DNA of 64,000 bases from Labia minor (taxonomy: Eukaryota; Arthropoda; Insecta; Dermaptera; Spongiphoridae): contig OY720344.1 of NCBI GenBank assembly GCA_963082975.1, forward strand, positions 75,938,053 to 76,002,052. Direction: 5' to 3'. Position numbers and translations under genes: made by a program. Below the pieces are notes generated by a model. It saw nothing but the letters and a program-made list of their open reading frames with translations, was not told the DNA's origin and made no database searches. The stretch's first letter is position 1. Every line of letters starts with the position of its first letter. Of this stretch, positions 31,024 through 43,674 are shown piece by piece.

Positions 31024-34000
31024 TTATTTTTTTGAGTTTTTTAATAAATCTCTTGTAATGTATTTGGAAATATAATTACTACTGCTTTTCTTATTAGTTG
31101 TTAGAGTTGAATTATTTTCACCTTTAGGAGGTGGTACAACATTATATGGATTTATAGTTCTTGAAAAATGCTTAGTGTCTCTATTTAAAATTTGAATATC
31201 TGAAAATATATTTGAGAAATTAATTTTTTTTTACAATTATATAAATTTGCTACAATTTCAAATTACTTTTATAAAAAATCCTGTTTTTCATTTCTGCTTG
31301 GGAGGTTTCCCTACTAGTTCCTGGAATTACTAAAAATTATTTATTTTTAGACGAATATAATTGATTATAATCTTTATAAGATATAAAACCTTTTTTTTTA
31401 TTTGTTTAAAGCAACAAAAATTTCTTTTGTTTTTACTTAAATATATATTATAGATTCTCTTATCCTTTAAGACGTTTATTAACGAGTAATAGAAAAATTA
31501 TTTAAGTCCTCAATTAAAATTTTCTTCTAATCACAATATTAATCATAAACTAGACTAGCATAATGAATAGATGAGAGAGTGGATCAAAAATATTTTTAAT
31601 TATATATATATAACAATATATAAAATAACTGCTAGAACTTCATGCTTGGGTTTTTAATGAATTATCTACTAAGTGTATTCACTTTAACTCTCCACGTTTC
31701 TTTATTCCAATAATAAAAATGGTATATGATACCTTAATAATATTTTACCTTTACTGTTTATTTCAACTTTTTTTTTACTTTTTGGTGAAATAAAAAGCCC
31801 TCTTCTATTATTCAATGAAGCATGAGAAAGTTTTTTTATATCTAGTGAGTCTTTAGAAAAATTCGTTTTATTGTATGATTGAATATTCAAAAGTGGTGTT
31901 TTATTGTTTGATTGAACATTTAAAAGTTGTGTTTTATTGTTTGATTGAACATTTAAAAGTTCTGTTTTATTGTTTGATTGAACATTTAAAAGTTCTGTTT
32001 TATTGTTTGATTGAACATTTAAAAGTTCTGTTTTATTGTTTGATTGAACATTTAAAAGTTCTGTTTTATTGTTTGATTGAACATTTGAAGGTTCTGTTTT
32101 AATTTTTGGTGAAACATCAGTTAAATTTGTTTGAAATCTAGAAATACAAATAAATCATGAATTAATACTCATTGGCTTCTTCAGAGGACACAATTATTGA
32201 ATATATCGAAAAAAAAATAAATTATTCGTGAAAAAATTAATAGAATAGGCTAGTTAATAGCATTATTTGAAATTAAAAACTTAATTAACTTAAGTAATAT
32301 CCCTAGAATAAATTTTGATATTTGAAACTCAGAAGCCATTTCGGATATGTACAGGGCCGTTCCTAGGGTGCGAGAATAATTTTGCCGCCCCTTCCCCCAA
32401 AGTTGTTAAAAATTACAAGTAAAAAAGATAAAGTAAATTTAAGTTAATTTATTTTTTTAAGAAATTGAAAAAAAATCAAAAGTATTTAAGATACTGATCG
32501 CAAAATCATTTTTTTTTTAGAACTATATTAAAAAAAAACAAAATGAATAAGTACAGAGGTTCTTAAACTTATGTACTCCGCGGACCCCCACTTGGAGAAA
32601 TTTTTTTTGACGGACCCCATCCCAACTTTAGGTACTTTACGTCATTTTACTAGTTAATTTCTGGCTTACGATCTCTTAAGAACAAGGATATATGTTGAAT
32701 ATTTCTAACAGTGATTGGTGAATAACGATTTTTTTGCATATTGTAGAACACATTTTATTAGAAATTATAATATTGAAGAAAGAAAATTCAGCTAAATATG
32801 AAGATGGAAACGGTAGCAATAGTTTTCTTGCACATTTCGTTGAATTTGGGTATTTGATCTCTGTTTCCTCACAAAGCCATGCCATACTTCCTTTTATATT
32901 AAATAAAGTTTTAACCGACTCATCATTTTCTCGTGCACCTGTACGATGGCTTTGCGGACCCCCAGTAAAGTCTTCGCGGACCCCCAGGGGTCCGCGGACC
33001 ACAGTTTAAGAACCTCTGAATAAGTACTTTTAAGGATGCTCACGCCGCCCCACTAGGCTTGCCGCCCGGTGCCCTGCACCCCATTCATCCCTGGGTCGGA
33101 ACGGCCCTGGATATGTATTATAGTTTGTGAAATAGTCGATAAAACTACATATTTATATTATAATGTACACTCGGTTAAATTTTGCTACATGTAATACAAA
33201 TTTACTGATATCGATGACTTTTCACTTTAGTAAAAACACGAATAATTCACTTAAATACAGTGGTGCCTCACACAACGAACTTAATTCGTTCCAGGAGCAA
33301 GTTCGTTATGTGAAACGCAAGGGGATGCAATACAACGGCAGCGATCGTGGAAGCTAGGGCGAATTCGTTGTGTGAAACGAAGTTCGTTGTATGAATCATG
33401 AAATTTAGTTCATTATGGTTCGTTGTGTGCAGAGTTAGCTGTGCGAGGCGTTCGTTATGCGAGGCATCACTGTATTTCCTTAACATTTATTAAATATTAT
33501 TATAAAATTTTACTAACGTTAAGTTATCAGATTTGGATTCATCATTTAAAGATTCATTACTAAATGATCTAATGTCACCATTGTTTAGTAATTTTTGATT
33601 TAAATATTCCTAGGAATATAAATGATTTTTTAGTGGATTATAATAAATTTGTATTTTTTTTTTAAATAACTTACTTCAGTAAAAATATGCATGATTCGTT
33701 GTTTAGTTTGCTTAAATTTTTCTTCTGATTCACGCTGAGTTCTTGATTGAATTGTATTCAATCTTAATTTTCCAAAATATTTCATTAATGTCCTTTTACG
33801 AAAACACCAATCCGCTAATCTTAATTTTGTTTTCTAATTAAATTTAAACATATTTTTTTAAAATTAAATAAGTTTATAGTGATATTGCTAAATTATATAT
33901 ACCAATGCTTCTTCAAAAGCATCTTTAATTGCTTTATTATAAATGTTACTTGCTTCTCGTTCCTTATTTAATAGAATGGTAAGTTCATCGATAATGGCTT

Positions 34001-35299
34001 GTCGACTTGAAGCTAAAAAAGCTTGTTCACTTAATAGTTTCTAAAATTTAATATAAAATTAATAATTCTCAAAGATAGTAATCAACTTAACTATGTACTA
34101 AGTTTTTAATATAATAAATTAGTAACAAAGTATTTCCTCACACCTATTTCGGAAGTGGATGACGGGTTTAAATTCTTTTAAATTACTACATTTATAGATG
34201 ACCACAAAGTAAAATGATATTCCTTCTAATTTTATGATTTAGAAGATTGTTTTTTGATAAATTACAAATAAACACTTAGATATTAAAAAAATGGACATTA
34301 TTTTCTCATTTTCAACAAAACTAAGAGCATTTTACAGTGAATCATTATTTTAAATTTTATATTTCTTCTTACTAGATCATTTGTGATGTAAATAATGGAA
34401 AAATTATTCTTTTAAAATTACTATAAATTATAAATAAAATTTTTAAGAGTTATATTTGAAAAAATTTCAAAAATAAAAAAAATTAAAAGTCAACTAGTTA
34501 TTTTAAGATTTACGATGTTACCATCGGTATCTCAAGCGCCAAAGGCCCTTAACGCCACAATTAATGAACTTAAACATTAAATAATTTGTCTTAAAATAAA
34601 AAACATAAAATTGCGTTTTATAGTTCAAAATTATTTTTGAGTCTACCTATACTTTAACAAAATACTAGTTGTATTGCCCTGTCACAAGCATCCCTCTTAT
34701 ATTTGTAATTAAGTAAGATTCTATATATAATACTTTGAGTATAATTAATAATAGTTTATATTTAAAATTTTGAAATAACCTTATTGATGTTTTAAAAACA
34801 GTTTTTAATGACAATTACATATGAAGATTATATTTAATATTTACTTGCAATTTACTAAATTCTCCTTTAATTTTTGAAAAACAATCACACCTTCTTTGTA
34901 AATCATCTTTAAGCCAATTTCCACATGACTTTTCAATTTTATTTTCCAATTTGGTCATTATTGCCTAAAATCATGATAACTTATTTAATAAATAGAATAA
35001 AATTGTATTATAAGAATTATTACTTTAATTTTCATCTGAAAATTAGCATTAAGATTATCAATTGCTACTCCAGCTGAGGTCATTTCATCTTTTTGCTGTT
35101 TTAATAATACATTGGCATGAGTTAATCCATCTTCATCGAGGTATCCATAATGATAAGATTCTTTTCTATTTAATACATAATCAGAATGTTTAGGAGTTGT
35201 GTCTATTTGCAATTGATATGGATAATTTGAAGTGAAAGATGGGTTATTGGACTCTATAAACATCTTATTGTTTAACCCTTCTTCTTCTGATGACTTCAT
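31024..35299 (-). CDS. Coiled-coil protein with 11-residue tandem repeats (unknown function)
   Basis: Eight exons on the minus strand: 35299-35024, 34964-34845, 34040-33903, 33833-33675, 33609-33518, 32137-31749, 31329-31267, 31199-31024. All borders are GT...AG and the phases agree, giving 1413 nt and 470 residues from MKSSEEEG to a TAA. Residues 90-280 are charged and likely helical or coiled coil, with LRLADWCFRKRTLMKYFGKLR near 180-200, a Trp/aromatic pattern reminiscent of SFI1/POC5 centrin-binding helices. That likeness is weak. Exon 6 encodes about six or seven copies of NVQSNNKTELL. The C-terminus is basic and polar (RDLLKNSKK). Intron 5 carries three MITEs. The gene converges on CCT5 copy 2, the coding ends being about 650 bp apart. 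Function not recognised; the model is strong, the family call is not. Confidence 0.75.
31865..32100 (-). repeat. 33-bp in-frame tandem repeat (about 7 units)
   Basis: Units of 33 bp coding NVQSNNKTELL on the minus strand, the inner ones near-perfect and the outer ones diverged (TQLL, TPLL, NIQSYN). The length is a multiple of three, so unit gain or loss keeps the frame. The opposite strand is also open through the array, but that is a by-product of periodicity. Confidence 0.92.
32352..33109. mobile_element. hAT-type MITE, outer member of a nested pair
   Basis: Ends CAGGGCCGTTCC and GGAACGGCCCTG are inverted. A perfect 8-bp target duplication GATATGTA flanks it (32344-32351 and 33110-33117). 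It is 758 bp as it stands, of which about 473 bp are a second MITE inserted at 32554. It lies in intron 5 of the minus-strand gene. Confidence 0.93.
32554..33018. mobile_element. hAT-type MITE, inner member of a nested pair (465 bp)
   Basis: Ends CAGAGGTTCTTAAACT and AGTTTAAGAACCTCTG are inverted. A perfect 8-bp target duplication AATAAGTA flanks it (32546-32553 and 33019-33026). Both ends carry repeated CGGACCCC blocks. Short overlapping open frames inside are not genes. Confidence 0.93.
33258..33472. mobile_element. Tc1/mariner-type MITE (215 bp)
   Basis: Ends CAGTG(G/A)TGCCTC(A/G)CA(C/T)AACGAAC are inverted and flanked by TA (33256-33257 and 33473-33474). Inside are several further CGTTGTGTGAAACG-like repeats in both directions. 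It lies in the same intron as the nested hAT pair. Confidence 0.8.
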
Positions 35300-36960
35300 A
35301 ATTTTGAAAATTTATTTAATTTACCGAAACAGGTTTATTTTGAATTCATGTTTTGTTTTGTTATATTTTCTATATTCATTTCATTTACCTTAAAATAATA
35401 ATTTATTTCCATTTTTATTAATTTTTTTTAAATTATAATTTTAATTATATCTAATTAAAGGTTAAATCTAGTTTCAAAGACAATAATATTAAATAATAAA
35501 TATTTTTTTTTCTAATAATAGAAACTTTAAATTTTATTTTCAAATTTTTACTATGTCTATTTTAAATAAAAGCACTAAAATTATAAATAAAAACAAATGT
35601 CATTTTAGTAATTTATTTTTGAATTTAAAATAATTTTTTTTAAGATTTTTTGTAATATCAACAAAAAAAGGTATTCTTTGGGTTTGAAACTTGAATATTA
35701 TTATTATTATTTGATTTTTACTTTCATTTATGTTTATATTTATAGTGCGTGATTAGAAATATATACAAATAATATTAATATTACCTAATATTCATATATA
35801 TATTCGTCCCCCAAAATGGGAATTTTGAAATTAAAAGATAATGTTAATTTTTATAAGATTTTTATAAGTTAAAATAGCAAAAATAATCTTAATAATCTGC
35901 CTCTTAGTCTGATAATTTTCCGATTATTGTAAAATTATTTTTAATGTATAGCAAATTACGTGTTACCTCAACACTAAACAATGGATATATTATAAAATAA
36001 ATTAAATCAAAAAAAAAATTGTATTAAAAATAAATAAATTTGTATGGATAATATTCCACACCATCTCCCACGTCCTTCCTAATTGTAAATATATCCCTTT
36101 ACCCTAATCCCCACATCACTATATAGTCTAAGTTGTTTTTGTATAGCCTTTTCCTAGACAAAAATATATATATATTAATAATTAATTTACATATTGAAAT
36201 TGTAATATTAAAAGTAGATAATAGCGTAAAAATAAAAAAAAATTAAAAAAAACATTGTATATATAATTACGACCTTGGAGTCACCAATTAGTTGTAAGAA
36301 AAATTCATGTAATCCCTTTTATATGTTATGGAAAAAACAACATATATTTGTATATTTGGCTAATAAACATAATTTAAAAAAAAGGCCTGGTCCGTCGACT
36401 TGAGTTCGAGGGATCGAACCTCGCCCAGTGCATCGATTTTTAAAAATAAAAATAAAAAACAATTCAGAGAAAGATGGCTATAAATTGGTTTCAAAAATTA
36501 ACATTGAGTGTCTAAGTCTGAAACGGATGGTCTGTGTTGGTCTGTGTTTACTGGTTTTCTTTACATAAATTCAGGCTTCGTGTTGAAAAAAGACAACAAG
36601 AGTTATCTAATGTTTTGGCGCCAAACTTAAAAATATGACTAAATTAATGTAGTACAAACAATATTTGAAAAAAATGTCAAAAGGCGTCCTTCCCCCAGTT
36701 TAAGAAAGGACAAGGACAATAAGGACTGTTAAAAAAGGACTGTCTTTCCAAAAAAGGTCAGTTGGCAACCCTATTTCTCATAGAAATTATTTTTTTAATA
36801 TTTTGAATATTTTTCGGAAAATATATAAACGCCAATTAAAATGATTGAATATAAATTACATTGTCATTGTTTTAATTATCAATTTGTAAATAAAGAAATT
36901 TGAATAATTTATTTAATATTTCAAATTTTTTTTTAAAAAACTTATTCAATAACTGTTTAT
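35300..36960. other. AT-rich intergenic region
   Basis: It begins with the presumed 5' flank of the minus-strand gene at 31024-35299. No coding frame is seen. A lone Pol III B-box-like string (GGTTCGATCCC on the minus strand, about 36408-36420) has no matching tRNA body. Confidence 0.5.
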
Positions 36961-37270
36961 TAAATACGGAACTCGAAAATTCTTGGCCGTAGCAACCACA
37001 CACAGCCACACACACACACACACACCACCACCCTCCAAATCCTACCCTCTCCCATCTCTTACCCGTCTTCTTTGTCTTCCAAGCGGACTTTCCCCACCAA
37101 TATATTTTTTGCCATTCTTTCTTCTCCCATTCACGTGCTTTGCCCATAGCAGCCTTCTCGATTTTATAATCCTAACTATATTTGGAGATGCATTTGGCAG
37201 TCTCCGCCATTCCCCGATGACCTCATCCTTCTTTGGTCCATAAATGCTGAACAGGATTCTTCGCAGCATT
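36960..37270 (-). mobile_element. LINE remnant, C-terminal region
   Basis: The minus strand is open from ILFSIYGPKKDEVIGEWRRL to PLGRQRRRVRDGRG, matching the common LINE tail with IVRIIKSRRLLWAKHV. A (CA)n tract at 37002-37030 lies in its 3' part. Related to 680-1020. Confidence 0.75.
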
Positions 37271-37779
37271 TATTAACCTATATAATATATTTTTTCTCGT
37301 TTTGTAAATGTTAAAAACTAAAATTAGCTGTAATAAAGAATTATTTTACTAACTGCTTCATATAATTTCGTGGAATTTCAATAATATATATTTTTCCTCA
37401 AGGGAGAAAATCCTCATGAGCACCCTGCTAGCATATTGGTATTTAGCATGGTAGTGCCGGACTTGTAGCGGTTATACCCGCCACCTTAAGTCTATATATA
37501 GTAAATAATGCTATACCCTTGAAACTGGTATTACATCAAGAGGAAAATGCCATATTTATCTCCGGAGCTCTTTTAGTGTATTGTGGCACACGAATTTTCA
37601 AAGCATTCTCACATATTGTTTTACCATGTTGTCCGATAAGTTAACATCTCTAACACTGTAGAATAATAATTATTATTAAAAAAAAATTTTTAAGCCTATT
37701 TTACTTGTACATGAAAGAGTATACCTTTAACATTTTTCTACATAGTTTGTGACAATGTTTAAACATTTGATTTACCCGG
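37271..37779. other. Unassigned region
   Basis: No coding frame or repeat structure recognised. Confidence 0.4.
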
Positions 37780-38200
37780 TGTTCTTAGAAACTTTCCGCC
37801 AATTATAATATCCACGAGTCCACAGAATTTTTCATCTCATCATCGAATCCAAAGCGGAGACACATTCAATCTTCAAAAACAAAAGTTAAAAACGACAGCA
37901 CAAAAAAACCATGTGCACTGTGTTTGGGATATGAAAGGAGTTTTCCTTACTAAATTTCTTCTAAAAGTGAAACCGTCAAGTATGAAACTTTTAGAAAACT
38001 GCGACATACAATTTAAAACAAACTGAGAGGAATGCTCAGAAAAGAAATTGTGTTGCTGCATGAGACAAAACGGTTAACACTCTGGGCCCGAAGACTAGGA
38101 TAAAAATGTTGGGGAACCGTGGATATCGTCAGCAGCTAGAAATTTCTATAAAAAAGGTAAAGAAAAGCTGGCAACTAAAAAAAATGACATTGCTTAAAAA
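37780..38200 (+). pseudogene. mariner transposase remnant
   Basis: Plus-strand pieces read as HCVWDMKGVFLTKFLL, then, after a stop, GMLRKEIVLLHETKRLTLWAR, close to the mariner core in which the second catalytic Asp lies in LHDNARPH. Here that Asp is Glu and the frame is broken. No transposon ends were found. Confidence 0.55.
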
Positions 38201-39046
38201 ACAATATTTTAGTATTGGGCGTTTCTGACTGCCCGTAATATTAATGAACAAACTTTTAATGAAGTCAAACACCGTATCATCTGGGATTATGTTCCCATTT
38301 TCAATTAGTGCATTTCCTAATTACTAAAGGTAGGTTCAATCTTCCAAGAATTCACCTGCCCAGCACTTTCTATTTCTATACGTTTGAGATTTAGACTAAA
38401 CACTATTTTAGACTAGGATTGATTGTGATTTCTCTCCACACCATAAGAGTACTTCTTCAAAATTAGCGAAGTACAGTTCTGAAAAAGATAATTCCATTGA
38501 TGAGAATATGTGATAGTCGAAAGGGCATAGATTGGAGAAAATAGTGTAGTTTATGTCCCGAGTACTTTCAAGACTACCTTTACTCATACAGCAAAATTAT
38601 TAATGGAGCATATTATTCTACACACTGTTCTCTCCAAACCACGTCCCTTCCGAATATCACCTACACTCGTGTCTTCGTCTATTCTGAACCGTTTTGGATC
38701 AAAAAAGGATTTAAATTGTTCAGTTTTTATAGGTAGCGATCACTTTTATTTATTTCATTATATTTCAACAGTGAATACTGCACCATGAAACTTTTCAATC
38801 TATTTTTAAATAGTCAAAATCAAACACCGGAAGTTTTTATTGTTGGGGCATGTTCACTATAAGTTTCTATGATACTGCTCTATATTTTTATGCGGTACTT
38901 TATCTGGATCTCAATGATGTATCCGTAAACAACCCGTTAACCTTTTCTTTGACTTTCCTCCCGAAGCGTTGACAACTTGATTGTTGCTTAGTTTGGAGAA
39001 CAAGTGATAATCACTAGGCGGAAATTGCATAACAAGTAATTGATCT
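38201..39046. other. Unassigned region, slightly GC-richer than neighbours
   Basis: Its base composition suggests old coding or transposon DNA, but I could not match any family. A short frame at 38603-38788 has no recognisable content. Confidence 0.35.
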
Positions 39047-39337
39047 CTATGCATCTCCAGACAGAGTAATACAATCAAGAAGGTTTTGATGGGAACGACA
39101 TGTAGTAAGAATGAGAGATGGGAGACTAGAGAAAAATATATTTATGAGAAGACCGATTGGAAAACGTCCGCTTGGAAGACCCAGGACGCGGTAGGTAGAT
39201 AAAATGGAAGGGATGTCAAAGAGTTGGGACAAAATAAGAATTGAATTGGTGTAGCTCAGGATAGGAACACTTGGAAGAAGGTGGTTGCTGAGGCCTTCGA
39301 ATTTCGTATAGCCACAGAGATAGATAGATAGTGACAA
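39047..39337 (+). mobile_element. LINE remnant, C-terminal region
   Basis: Plus-strand pieces include VIQSRRF, MRDGRLEKN, RRPIGKRPLGRPRTR and RIGTLGRRW, the same LINE tail as at 36960-37270 but in the opposite direction. Confidence 0.65.
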
Positions 39338-40400
39338 TCATTATCCTTCTATTTTGAAGCACACTATGTTAGATAACCTCTCCGAAATTGATGGACCTCC
39401 ATTCCGTTCTTCATTAAGGACTTTCTTTTGGTACTGCATCAGTTTCAAGCGTGTTGATCGTCATAGAACTTTATCCACAGGTAAAGTTCCTTTGTCGTGT
39501 AAAAAGCAAATTATGGAAAGAATTTACACTGGCGTGTTTGAAACAAGCTCAACAAAGAAATTTGAGGAGTAAAGGAACAGACAGATAGTACATGGATTTT
39601 TCGCAAAATGTGACATTTACGAACGTTTCTCTTGATGATTACTGTGGAGAAAACTTTTCTGACTTTCAGTTATTCTTAAAAGATCTTTTAGGATTGCGAT
39701 TATGGTCCATTCTTTTATGTCTTTTAAGCCTTCTTCGGAAAATGCCAGGTTTACCTTCAATTTTTCTATTCATAATAAGCTGGATCAGTCTCTTCTTTAT
39801 TTACAATATTATTCGCTGAGATAAGCAATGACATTTCATATTTATATACAAATGGCATTCAGTTTTTAGATCTCCGTGTTTAAAATTCTTACACTCCAAA
39901 GGGCCCGAAGCCTTCCGCGATTTATCTATTATAGTTATTCCCTAAAAATGTTAGCTGTGTGTTTAAGTCCTCTCATTCTTATGTCTTTACCGTTTAGGTG
40001 AATCCGATAATACATCTTCTTTAAATGAAATGACGAACTTATAGAAGGACTTATTTAATCAAACATTTAAACGACACTTTTGGAGAAGAACTCCCAAATA
40101 GTACGGGAAAAATGTCTTGTTCTAAATAGCTCATTATACAATCCACACTTCTTTTATATTCTCGTATGGATTATAGTGATAAAGATCTTAAATACGAACA
40201 ACTAAATAAGAGAATTTTGAATGTTTAAATCGATAGTGATCAATCATAAACGTCTTTCTTTGCTATCGAGCTAAACATCAGATGTTTCACAAAGCAGGGT
40301 CCTCTTACTGCTACTAAGAACCTTAATTCTAGGCATGAGTCTCAGCAGCGATTTGCCTTAACAGACACTGTTTCAATATCTTTACGCCAAATATCAATCA
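39338..40400. other. Unassigned region
   Basis: Short frames at 39354-39572 and 39592-39819 are open but match nothing I know; the second has a hydrophobic C-terminal half. Probably decayed mobile DNA. Confidence 0.35.
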
Positions 40401-41420
40401 ATCTTTTCTATCAATTATAACTCCAAGATACTTGAATCTTAACTTCTAAAATATTTACCTTATTAATTTTTCGGTCTTTTTCTTCTTAGCAAAGATTTGA
40501 TATAATCATGGTTAATTCTTTATTAGTTATTCATTTGAATTCTGTGAAAAACAGCCACATTACTCTCTTAAATTTTGCAACCAAGATATCATAGACTCAC
40601 TTCTTTTATCTCTTATTTTGTCATGCATCATATTTCTTAATATTGAATACCTCATTTGCTCATGATATAGTCTTAATACTTAAATTTTCTTATATTGATA
40701 GTGGTTATTACTACACAATCTTTGATTTCTCTTTGGATTGTTTTATATTCCTTCAGTCCAAGAAATCTTAAAATACGCCTGAAATACCCCATCTCAAAGG
40801 TTTTGAAGAGTTTTATGTTATTCTGTTTAAGCGTCCAAGCCTCTATACCCTGATTATTTTTGTTTTTCAGAAGTTCTCGATCCTTACTTTAAGTCAGTTA
40901 CCAAGAATCAAACTTTCCCTGACCTTTTACATTCAAGCAGTCTTTTAGCAAGTTAAGTAACACCATCGTACAAAGTCGAGGACGAAACTCTGAGGTACAC
41001 TACAACTTAATTGTTTACTTTGATACTTAGTTTTCCACAGGTAAAATAATTTAATTATCTTATTAGGTACTTTCGGTTTTCGTGTCTCTCTTTGATGTGA
41101 TCACCATTCAATATTAAAGACATTCTTGATATCCAATTCTGCATAATTCTTATTTACTTCCTGACAACCTCTAGAACGACGTTCTACTTTCTCTGAAACC
41201 ATATTGATCTAATTTCATCTTTGATCATTCAAACACTTTGGTGATATTTCGAGACAAATTGGCTTTTATATAGTGTCCAGTGGTCTTTCCCTCTTGGGAA
41301 TTAATACACTCATGGCAGTTTTGCATGGCTCAGTAATTTCAGAGAGTTTCTAAAAAAATGTTGTAACATCCTGTGCAAATAATTACGGGTGTTTTTCTGA
41401 GATCATCTTCATAATCGCTA
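40400..41420 (-). mobile_element. LINE reverse-transcriptase remnant
   Basis: On the minus strand the order runs from VLIPKRERPLDT...KPICL (about 41340-41220), through GIEAWTLKQ...FEMGYFRRILRF (about 40850-40750), with KINKVNILEVK / YLGVIIDRK-like pieces near 40490-40400. Frames are broken throughout and the order of pieces is partly scrambled. It is a different LINE from the intact one at 10841-13902. Confidence 0.5.
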
Positions 41421-42436
41421 GTGGTATACAATCTGAGTTGGGACTCTTATGAATACGTATGAATATCTTAATAATTACGAAACTCTGACATTGTTCCAAT
41501 AATTTAAAACTTTGTCATGGGTTTGAAACCAAAATGGAAGATTGTTCATGGTCAAAATGTGACAACCAGGGATATAGTTCTCCCTTTAGTCTACCTCCAT
41601 CCAATGATGGAGATTATGGTGAAAAATAAAATATACAAATATTTTTCTCTTCAAACAATCTTACATCTAATTTATATTTATAAATCTCGATTTAATATAA
41701 GAATACTAAGATCAATTTTGTATGTTTAAAATATTTTTTACTCAATTCAATTACTAACTAAAATTACTTATTTAATAAATGCAAGGATATTTTTAAATTT
41801 CCCGCCTTAGACCTTGAAAAGCAACATGTCATCAATCGTTTGAAACATTTTATGCTACAAATTCTACTTTAATTACCATATATTCTACTTTAATTTTTTT
41901 CGATTAAAAAACTGTAGATATATATATATATATATATACAATTACGAACGCATATATATATAAAGTTACGAACTTATTTACTTACCTTTGTATATTAACA
42001 CTGTTTTAATTTATTATTAAATTTAGTTTTTACTCGTTTTTTTTTCTTTGTTTAAATGATCAAAGAATATAATACCAAAAAAGATATAATTGATATTGTT
42101 AAAGAGGTTAAATAGGTTAACCCGTGAAGATGATATCTAGTACTATTGTTTTTAACATTAAATATTTTAAAATTAAGGTATTTCCCAAACACATAATCGT
42201 CTAAGAAACTTAAAATTCTATATTTTTAATCAGAATTTAAAAATTATATAGTTATATAAAAATTAATATTTTAAAAAAGATTTGATATGAGGCATAGAAT
42301 AATTTTAGACATTGACCTAAATGAATATGTAATATATATACTTTTTTGTATTTTGTTTTTATCAATATATTTATATACAAAAACCAAGATTCAGTTAAGT
42401 TTATCATCTACGCCACAGACCATCCTTAACACATTA

Positions 42437-42481
<45 letters not shown>

Positions 42482-42880
42482 AAAAACGCCCTCTAACGGG
42501 TAATGATTGAATGTTTAAGACAACGCAAAACTCTTCTTATATGCCCTCTAAAGGTTCCTAACCTCACATCTATCTTTAATATTTACTTATATTTTCAGAA
42601 GTTAAGGCAGACAAATTATAGTTGAAATAGTTAAAAAAAAAATTGGAAATATTTTTAGATATTTTGTTTTATTTTAAGGTTATAATCCTAGAAAAGTCTC
42701 AAACAGTTAAGAACCATTATTTCGTCATAATAATAGTTCAAGAAGGCTCTTTTAAATCTAAAATTAGTTATTAGATAAACTTATAAGTAAAGTCTATACC
42801 TATTTACAAATTCTTCTATAATTACTACTGAGAGAAGTTGGAAAAATGATTAATTCAATAACCGGATATGGGATTTAAAC
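41421..42880. other. AT-rich intergenic region with (TA)n
   Basis: No gene seen. TA microsatellites at about 41922-41938 and 42439-42477. Confidence 0.5.
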
Positions 42881-42889
42881 ATTGAGTCC

Positions 42890-43032
42890 CGCCAAAAACG
42901 TTCGTACAAGTTCGGAAACCTGCATTTTCACATCATTTCCTTTCTGGTCTGTGGTACGAGGCATTACCAGAGAGAAAGCACCACCATGTTTAAAGCATAA
43001 AAATTTTTTACAAAATTCCTTACGAATATCAG
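42890..43032 (+). promoter_or_regulatory. Probable non-coding first exon of the zinc-finger gene
   Basis: A GC-richer island ending in a strong donor ATCAG|GTAAGC at 43032/43033. A matching acceptor lies at 43654, 20 bases before the start codon at 43675. An ATG-TTT-AAA-GCA-TAA mini-frame sits inside. No TATA box chosen. Confidence 0.45.
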
Positions 43033-43674
43033 GTAAGCCACTATTCAAATATATAAAATAAAAAAATATAAATTAATTATTTAGATGAGAAATAAATTAA
43101 ATAATCTAAAAATATAAGCATTATTCTTATTATTTTAGATTACATTATGAATATAGAATCAATAAATTTTTATACTGGTTAGCTAGGGGAAAATTTATAT
43201 ATTGACATTATTACGTATAACTTGTTTCTAATGACTATAAAGGAAACTTTAAAAATAATGTTAGAATTACACATTTAAAATTTACAATGAATTCAATTAA
43301 TAAATTAAATTTCTTAGCAATTTTTTTTTTAAATTGTTTTGAAAAAAAACGTGAAGTGCATCTAAATTCACCTGTTATATCAAGAAAAATTAAAAAAGAA
43401 CTGTATAAAATCAAATAAATAAAATAATAAAAAATGAATTTGTTAATTTAATTAAATATTATTTTATCTAATTAATATCATTTATTTATATTTTCGATTA
43501 ATACATTTTTTATAAATATTTATAAAGTTATTGTCATCTAAATAAAATCTATCTTTTATTTTATTAATAAAATAAATTTTGTCAAAGTATGTTTTTTTAT
43601 TACTGCTGAATATCCTACATTAATCATTAATTGGAAATTATTTTATTAATTTAGGATTCATAAGATATCTAAAG

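Noticed and set aside
31865-32100. CRISPR-like array
   Set aside because: Units are contiguous with no spacers and lie in a coding exon of a eukaryotic gene.
31875-32102. Plus-strand open frame of 75 codons made of FYCLIEHLKV(L/V) repeats
   Set aside because: It is the antisense of the in-frame repeat in a well-supported minus-strand exon; the period of 33 keeps every frame free of stops by chance.
32676-33009. Overlapping open frames on both strands
   Set aside because: They lie inside the inner hAT MITE with perfect ends and target duplication and match no protein.
36395-36430. Possible tRNA or SINE from a B-box string
   Set aside because: Only the B-box is present; no A-box, D stem or acceptor stem could be placed.
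39592-39819. Small membrane protein
   Set aside because: Hydrophobic second half only; no homology, no splice context, in a region of decayed repeats.
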